Positions 5,318 through 9,808 of a DNA stretch of 9,808 nt are shown here, one piece after another; position 1 is the stretch's first letter, and the number at the start of each line of letters is the position of its first letter. Source of the DNA: Oscillospiraceae bacterium (GTDB taxonomy: Bacteria > Bacillota > Clostridia > Oscillospirales > Ruminococcaceae). The position numbers and the translations under genes were made by a program. The stretch covers positions 1 to 9,808 of the forward strand of contig JAAWBP010000080.1 in NCBI GenBank assembly GCA_022792755.1, read 5' to 3'. The notes below the pieces were generated by a model. The model saw nothing but the letters and a program-made list of their open reading frames with translations, had not been told where the DNA came from and did no database searches.

Positions 5318-8300
5318 ATGGCAGATATAAAAGTAACAGGGAAGCTGTTCGCAAAGAAACCGGACGGCTCTTTTCAGGAAATTGCTTCACAGCTGTCTGG
5401 GGAAAACGGAGCGGGGCTGGTTGAGCTTCGATCGGCCGGTTCTGCGGAGGAAATCCGGGTGGAGCTTTCCGGCGTAGGAGGGCTGCTGTTCCGGGATGCA
5501 GAGCTTGTGGCCGATGGGACGGCTTATGAACCGGAAACCTCCAGCGCAGACTGTGTTGGAGGCAGATATTACCGGCCGGCGGGGGAAGAAATTGAGTTTT
5601 GTTTTATCCCGGCCTTTACGGGCCCCGGCGAAAGCTCGGAGCTTTTGTTCCGCTGCGCTGTGGTCGAAACGAATCCGGAGCTCGACGGCCTGATGGATGC
5701 CGCCCTCCGTTCGGAGCGGAAGCTGGAGAAAGCTGGGACTAGCTTAAAGCAGGTCAAAAATTATTTCCGCATCAAAGAGCGCGAATGCGTTATTTTGGAG
5801 GAAGAAAAAGAAGAACTGGCCGAGATGCTCGACGACGTCCAGCAGGAGTACAGCAAGGTCGTCCACTCCATCTATTGGAAGATGACCGGCTGGGTCCGCA
5901 TCATCGCCCGGGGCGTCAAAAAGCTTATGAAGTCCAATAAAGCGACCAAGCTTTTCTGCAAGGGGCTGCTCAGCCTTAAGCGCAACGGCGTGCGGAACAC
6001 GTTCAAGCGGGTTAAGATTTATAATAAAAGGCAGGAAGAGATTGGCGCGTTCCTGGAGCAGACCGGGATCGACCTGAGCGAAAACGATTTTGTCTTTTCG
6101 CCCTATGATGCGGAATATGAGGAAAACATCGATTTCACCGGGTATGAAACCGATGTCAAAACGCTGGCGTTTTATCTGCCGCAGTATCATGAAAACCCGC
6201 AGAACAATGAATGGTGGGGCGAGGGTTTTACCGAGTGGACAAACACCTCAAAGGCGCGGCCGCGGTTCAGGAACCATTACCAGCCGCGGGAGCCGCACAC
6301 CGATATCGGCTATTACGACCTGTCTGAAATCGAGACGATGCAAAAGCAGGCGAGGCTCGCGAAACAGCACGGCATCTATGGCTTTTGTTTCTATTACTAC
6401 TGGTTTTCAGGTGAACGGCTGCTGGAAAAGCCGGTCGACCTGCTTTTGAAGCACCCGGAAGTCGACCTGAATTTCTGCCTCTGCTGGGCCAATGAAAACT
6501 GGACGAAGGCCTGGGACGGGCAGAACCGCCATATCCTGATGGAACAGAAATATACCGAAAGCGACCCGGTTCGCTTTATCGACGACATCAAGGTTTATAT
6601 CGACGACCCGCGATATATCCGGGTTGGAGGGAAGCCGCTGATTGTGGTTTACAATCCCGGGCAGATTCCGGAAATTCACAAGGTTTTTGCTGCCTGGCGG
6701 GAGCGTGCCAGAGCGGTTGGCTTGGGTGAAATCTTGATCTGGACCTGTCAGACGGCGAACAATACTGCCGAACGGCTGAACATCTGTGACTGCATCGACG
6801 CGGAAGTGGAATTCCCGCCCCACAATATGTGGCACGATATCATTGCGGTCAAGGGCCTGAACCTCTACGGCAGGGCCGCTAATATCTTCAACTACCGGAA
6901 GCTGGTCAGGCTGCTGGAGCACAAAAAGCCGGGGAAGGAGAAGGTGCCGCTCCACCGCACTTGTATGATGGGCTGGGATAACGCCGCCCGCCGCAGCAAG
7001 ATGTGGACGACGTTCTATGCCTATTCCACCCGCAGCTTCTACCGCTGGATGCGCTTGATTATCAAGGATGCGCGGCAAAAATTCAGCCCGGACGAGCGGT
7101 TCATCTTTATCAACGCCTGGAACGAGTGGGCGGAGGGCACTTATCTTGAGCCGGATCGCAAGTACGGCTATGCCAATATCAATATGGCCTCCCGCGCCTT
7201 GTTTGACCTGCCGGCTGAACGGGGGATCACGGTGCTGGATGCCGCATCCCCTGTTTGTTCGGGGGATGCACTTGCCGCCCAGCCGAAAATCGCGGTGCAG
7301 ATCCACCTGTTCTACACCGATTTAATGGATGAAATTATCCGGGATATTAATAAAATCCCCTATCCCTTTGACTGCTTTATCTCAACCGATACGGAGGAGA
7401 AAGCGGAGATGATCCGCTCCGCCTTCCAGAAGGGCTGCCGTGCGGCGCATCTCCGGGTGGGGGTGTTCCCGAACCGGGGCAGGGATGTCGCGCCTTTCCT
7501 CGCGCAGCTTGCGCCGGTACTGGAGCGGTATGAATACCTCTGCCATATCCACTCCAAAAAGACCAAAACAGGAGATTACGGTGACGGATGGCGCAAGTAT
7601 CTTTACCGTCACCTCTTCGGTTCGGAGGAATACCTGCGGCGGCTGTTCTCCCTATTTGAAAGGGAGCCCTCCCTGGGGATTGTCTTCCCCGAAACGTATC
7701 CTGTCCTCAACCGCCAGGCGGAGTGGGGCGGGAATAAAAACGGCGTTCACCATCTTTTGAGGGCGCTCGGTTCCGTCCGTCCTCTGGGTGACGAGCCGGT
7801 TTTCCCGGTCGGGAATATGTTCTGGGCGAGGGCGGAAGCGGTCTCGGAGCTCTTTGCCCACGGTTTTAACGCAAAGGATTTCCCAGAGGAAGCCGGGCAG
7901 GTCAACGCGACTCTCGCCCATGAAATCGAGCGGGCGTGGGTTTATATCGCCAAAAACAACGGCTATGGCTACCGCAAGGTTTTCAATCATTGTGCGGAAA
8001 AGGCGGAAGCTGTTTCCAAAAAGCGGATGGTGGTTTACCATCACTATGACGCGCAGAACAGGATCAGCGAGGCTGACCTGGAGCAGATCAAACGGATCCG
8101 TCCACTGGCGGAGCGTTTTGTCTTCGTCACCAATTCCTCTTTGGGTAAGGAAGAGCTTTCCAAGGTGGAGCCTTATGCGTCCGAAGTGATCCTTCGGGAA
8201 AATCATGGCTACGATTTTGCCGGCTGGAAGGAAGCGGTTCTAACCACTGGCTGGGAGAAGCTCCGCAGGTACGATGAGCTTGTGCTGATGAACAACAGCT

Positions 8301-8782
8301 GTTACGGCCCGGAATACGACCTGAACCAAGTGTTTGCCGATATGGAGGGCGAAAGCGTTGATTTCTGGGGGATTACAATGTTCCCCTACCAGCCCGACGG
8401 CAGTTATCTGAACAAGCCTTGTATCCATCCGCATGTCCAGTCCTATTTTCAGGTTTACAGAAAATCCGCGCTGGAACATCCCGCGTTCGAGAAGTTCTGG
8501 CGGGAGCTCCCGGTCAGCGACGACTTTATCGAGACGGTGGCGAACGGGGAGACGGCGCTGACCCATTGCCTGGAGACGGCCGGATTGAAATGGAGTGTTT
8601 ATGTCAAGGAGAGCGAGATCCTCAACAGCTATCTCGCCTGCGGCTCCGTTCCCTATCACTATCCGTATGAGCTTCTTTTGCTGGGGTCGCCCTTTGTGAA
8701 AAAGAAGGCGGAACAGTATATGGATTTGGAGCAGGAGACCAAGCTCCGGGGGATGATGGCACAGCTGGGGCGTAAAGAATAG
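5318..8782 (+). CDS. Multidomain glycan assembly protein: coiled coil, WbsX/GH99-like domain, two RgpF-like domains
   Basis: This 1154-residue protein most likely builds or remodels a rhamnose-containing surface glycan at the cytoplasmic membrane face. Residues 1-120 are an unassigned, probably beta-rich region. Residues 125-180 are charged and heptad-like (a coiled coil), followed by SIYWKMTGWVR (184-194), a link seen in many multidomain glycosyltransferases. Residues 280-630 match WbsX/GH99-like proteins: FYLPQYHENPQNNEWWGEGF (285-304), ENWTKAWDG (393-401) and INAWNEWAEG with Glu603/Glu606 (598-607). Residues 655-890 resemble the C-terminal half of RgpF (HLFYTDLMDE, PNRGRDVAPF, HIHSKK). Residues 903-1130 resemble its N-terminal half (VVYHHYDAQNRIS, NHGYDFAGW, LMNNSCYGP, DFWGIT, HVQSYF). 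No signal peptide or membrane segment is evident. The ribosome binding site (GAGAGG, 5307-5312) is weak. It follows the ATPase gene by 25 bases. Domain identities are from remembered family motifs; the exact reaction is unknown. Confidence 0.88.
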   Translation: MADIKVTGKLFAKKPDGSFQEIASQLSGENGAGLVELRSAGSAEEIRVELSGVGGLLFRDAELVADGTAYEPETSSADCVGGRYYRPAGEEIEFCFIPAFTGPGESSELLFRCAVVETNPELDGLMDAALRSERKLEKAGTSLKQVKNYFRIKERECVILEEEKEELAEMLDDVQQEYSKVVHSIYWKMTGWVRIIARGVKKLMKSNKATKLFCKGLLSLKRNGVRNTFKRVKIYNKRQEEIGAFLEQTGIDLSENDFVFSPYDAEYEENIDFTGYETDVKTLAFYLPQYHENPQNNEWWGEGFTEWTNTSKARPRFRNHYQPREPHTDIGYYDLSEIETMQKQARLAKQHGIYGFCFYYYWFSGERLLEKPVDLLLKHPEVDLNFCLCWANENWTKAWDGQNRHILMEQKYTESDPVRFIDDIKVYIDDPRYIRVGGKPLIVVYNPGQIPEIHKVFAAWRERARAVGLGEILIWTCQTANNTAERLNICDCIDAEVEFPPHNMWHDIIAVKGLNLYGRAANIFNYRKLVRLLEHKKPGKEKVPLHRTCMMGWDNAARRSKMWTTFYAYSTRSFYRWMRLIIKDARQKFSPDERFIFINAWNEWAEGTYLEPDRKYGYANINMASRALFDLPAERGITVLDAASPVCSGDALAAQPKIAVQIHLFYTDLMDEIIRDINKIPYPFDCFISTDTEEKAEMIRSAFQKGCRAAHLRVGVFPNRGRDVAPFLAQLAPVLERYEYLCHIHSKKTKTGDYGDGWRKYLYRHLFGSEEYLRRLFSLFEREPSLGIVFPETYPVLNRQAEWGGNKNGVHHLLRALGSVRPLGDEPVFPVGNMFWARAEAVSELFAHGFNAKDFPEEAGQVNATLAHEIERAWVYIAKNNGYGYRKVFNHCAEKAEAVSKKRMVVYHHYDAQNRISEADLEQIKRIRPLAERFVFVTNSSLGKEELSKVEPYASEVILRENHGYDFAGWKEAVLTTGWEKLRRYDELVLMNNSCYGPEYDLNQVFADMEGESVDFWGITMFPYQPDGSYLNKPCIHPHVQSYFQVYRKSALEHPAFEKFWRELPVSDDFIETVANGETALTHCLETAGLKWSVYVKESEILNSYLACGSVPYHYPYELLLLGSPFVKKKAEQYMDLEQETKLRGMMAQLGRKE
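7237..7269 (+). repeat. Inverted repeat at the WbsX-RgpF domain junction
   Basis: GCATCCCC (7244-7251) is exactly inverted as GGGGATGC (7262-7269). Inner T:G and G:C pairs extend the stem to 10 bp with a 6-base loop (7254-7259). A third copy of the hexamer, GGATGC at 7237-7242, could pair with the first arm only through a 1-base loop. The element codes for the linker at about residues 641-651, between the GH99-like and first RgpF-like domains. It may be a fold in the mRNA or a trace of the fusion, or simply chance. Confidence 0.45.
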
Positions 8783-8816
8783 AGAAAGCCCCCCTGCATT
8801 AAGAAAGAGGAGAGCT

Positions 8817-9808
8817 ATGAAAAGACTTATTGATAAAATCCCGTATTTTTCCGCTGTCGTCGTTGTACTCGTTCTTTGGAGCTGCCTGTCTGTTTTCTGT
8901 TATAAGTACTATTATTATCCATCTATTTTTGACTCTGCAACTGCCATTTTAAATGGCGCCAGTCTCGACCGGGCGGAATATGAACTGACCGATGGACTTG
9001 TTTATACTCAAGAAGTCACCTGTTGTGAAGAAGCGGAAGGAATCGCGCTTTATCTGACGGATTATGACCGATCAGCGGAGGGGATTATTAGCATCTCTGT
9101 TTATGCAGGTGACGGCTCTCTGCTTGTCGAGCGGGAATATCGGCCGGACGAGGTGCCGATGGCTGGTCCGCTGGAAATTCCTTTTTCAGAAACGCTTCCG
9201 TTTGCCGAACAAACGCTGCGGATAACAGTGGAAGGGACTGCTTCTGAAGGAAGAGGATTTTTCCTTTGGACAATCAATCCCGGAAAAAAAGACAAAGAAC
9301 TGCTTTACTGCGGCACAGAACGTTTGCCTGCTAAAATGGCAGTAGGTGCGAGGCGAGGCTTCAATACAGCGGCTATTTGGGTATATTGGATCGCTGCTCT
9401 TATCGTGCTGCTCACAGCCGGAGTCGTGTACTGGCTGTGTTGTTTTAAAAAGGTGAAGATTCAGACTCTGTTTCTAGCAGCGGCAGCGGGATTGGGACTG
9501 TGTTATGCGGTTGTGTTCCCGCCCGGTACAGTACCGGATGAACCGGAGCATTTTTCTAGGGCGTACCGTTATTCTAATGTCGGCTTTGCCCTGCCTATTT
9601 CTGATGAAGCGGAAGAGATCATATGGACGCGGGAATGCGATTTGAAATTGAGAGGTGTTCCTGACACCGGATTTTCTTCAGATGCTTACCGTTATACATG
9701 GGGGAAACTGTTTGAGAGGCCGCAGGAAACCGAGCTGGTGAGGCGAGAGGTTCCTGCGAGCAATTCCTATCCTTTATTATATTTGTTTCCTGCCCTAGGG
9801 GTCTTTAC
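8817..9808 (+). CDS. DUF2142-type membrane protein, 5' portion (runs off the window)
   Basis: The ATG at 8817, preceded by GAGGAG (8807-8812), opens a frame that remains open to the window edge: 330 residues and two further bases, no stop. It starts MKRLIDKIPYF with a membrane segment at about 11-29. A polar region with predicted beta character (30-184) follows, then membrane segments at about 185-208 and 216-234 separated by the basic CFKKVKIQ. The motif FPPGTVPDEPEHFSRAYRYS (234-253) is the hallmark I associate with DUF2142, a polytopic family found in surface-glycan loci and resembling GT-C glycosyltransferases. The charged turns place residues 30-184 and the PDEPEH motif outside the membrane, where GT-C enzymes act on lipid-linked sugars. 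That role is inference. The DNA is poorer in GC than the genes before it. Full DUF2142 proteins have many more membrane segments, which should lie beyond the window. Confidence 0.8.
   Translation, partial: MKRLIDKIPYFSAVVVVLVLWSCLSVFCYKYYYYPSIFDSATAILNGASLDRAEYELTDGLVYTQEVTCCEEAEGIALYLTDYDRSAEGIISISVYAGDGSLLVEREYRPDEVPMAGPLEIPFSETLPFAEQTLRITVEGTASEGRGFFLWTINPGKKDKELLYCGTERLPAKMAVGARRGFNTAAIWVYWIAALIVLLTAGVVYWLCCFKKVKIQTLFLAAAAGLGLCYAVVFPPGTVPDEPEHFSRAYRYSNVGFALPISDEAEEIIWTRECDLKLRGVPDTGFSSDAYRYTWGKLFERPQETELVRREVPASNSYPLLYLFPALGVF

Noticed and set aside
5631..5645. Palindrome AAAGCTC-G-GAGCTTT followed by a few Ts
   Set aside because: It lies inside the coding region of the 1154-residue protein, is short, and its T-run is broken; chance is likely.
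6407..7306. Long open frame on the minus strand opposite the giant gene, and similar ones opposite rmlD and rmlB
   Set aside because: The translations have no recognisable motifs, no convincing ribosome binding site was seen, and such frames are expected opposite GC-rich genes.
8783..8816. C-run after the giant gene, considered as part of a terminator
   Set aside because: No complementary G-run or T-tract is present; the stretch simply leads into the GAGGAG ribosome binding site of the next gene.

Overview
The window looks like chromosomal DNA from a GC-rich Clostridia-type Firmicute, plausibly of the Oscillospiraceae/Ruminococcaceae kind. This is inferred from the single-chain (alpha2) glycyl-tRNA synthetase, strong GGAGG-type ribosome binding sites, GTG/TTG starts, and a streptococcal-style rhamnose-glycan gene set. 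No rRNA, tRNA, CRISPR array, insertion sequence or phage gene was seen. Every gene is on the + strand with short gaps, so the window reads as one long operon or a few overlapping transcription units.

Layout: (1) 1-768 is the 3' part of glyS. (2) 789-3670 holds three dTDP-L-rhamnose genes in the order rmlA-rmlD-rmlB; rmlC, needed to complete the pathway, is not in the window. (3) 3671-3756 is a short intergenic stretch with a 12-bp stem-loop and an unusual start region. (4) 3757-5292 encodes an ABC-2 polysaccharide exporter: a membrane permease and an ATPase that lacks the C-terminal glycan-binding domain of long Wzt proteins. (5) 5318-8782 encodes a 1154-residue multidomain protein: an unassigned N-terminal region, a coiled coil, a WbsX/GH99-like domain, then two RgpF-like halves. 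(6) 8817 to the window edge is the start of a DUF2142-type membrane protein whose DNA is clearly poorer in GC.

Together the genes describe synthesis, assembly and export of a rhamnose-containing cell-surface polysaccharide. RmlA, RmlB and RmlD (with an RmlC encoded elsewhere) supply dTDP-rhamnose. The giant protein would build or trim the chain at the cytoplasmic membrane face. The ABC pair would export the lipid-linked chain, and the DUF2142 protein may modify it outside. The layout rml - ABC permease - ABC ATPase - RgpF resembles the rgp/gac loci of streptococci, but here the RgpF role is carried by a fusion protein.

The most unusual item is the 1154-residue protein. Its two RgpF-like halves appear in the reverse order to streptococcal RgpF as I recall it, they look like diverged copies of each other, and they are joined to a domain that keeps the paired glutamates of GH99 glycosidases.
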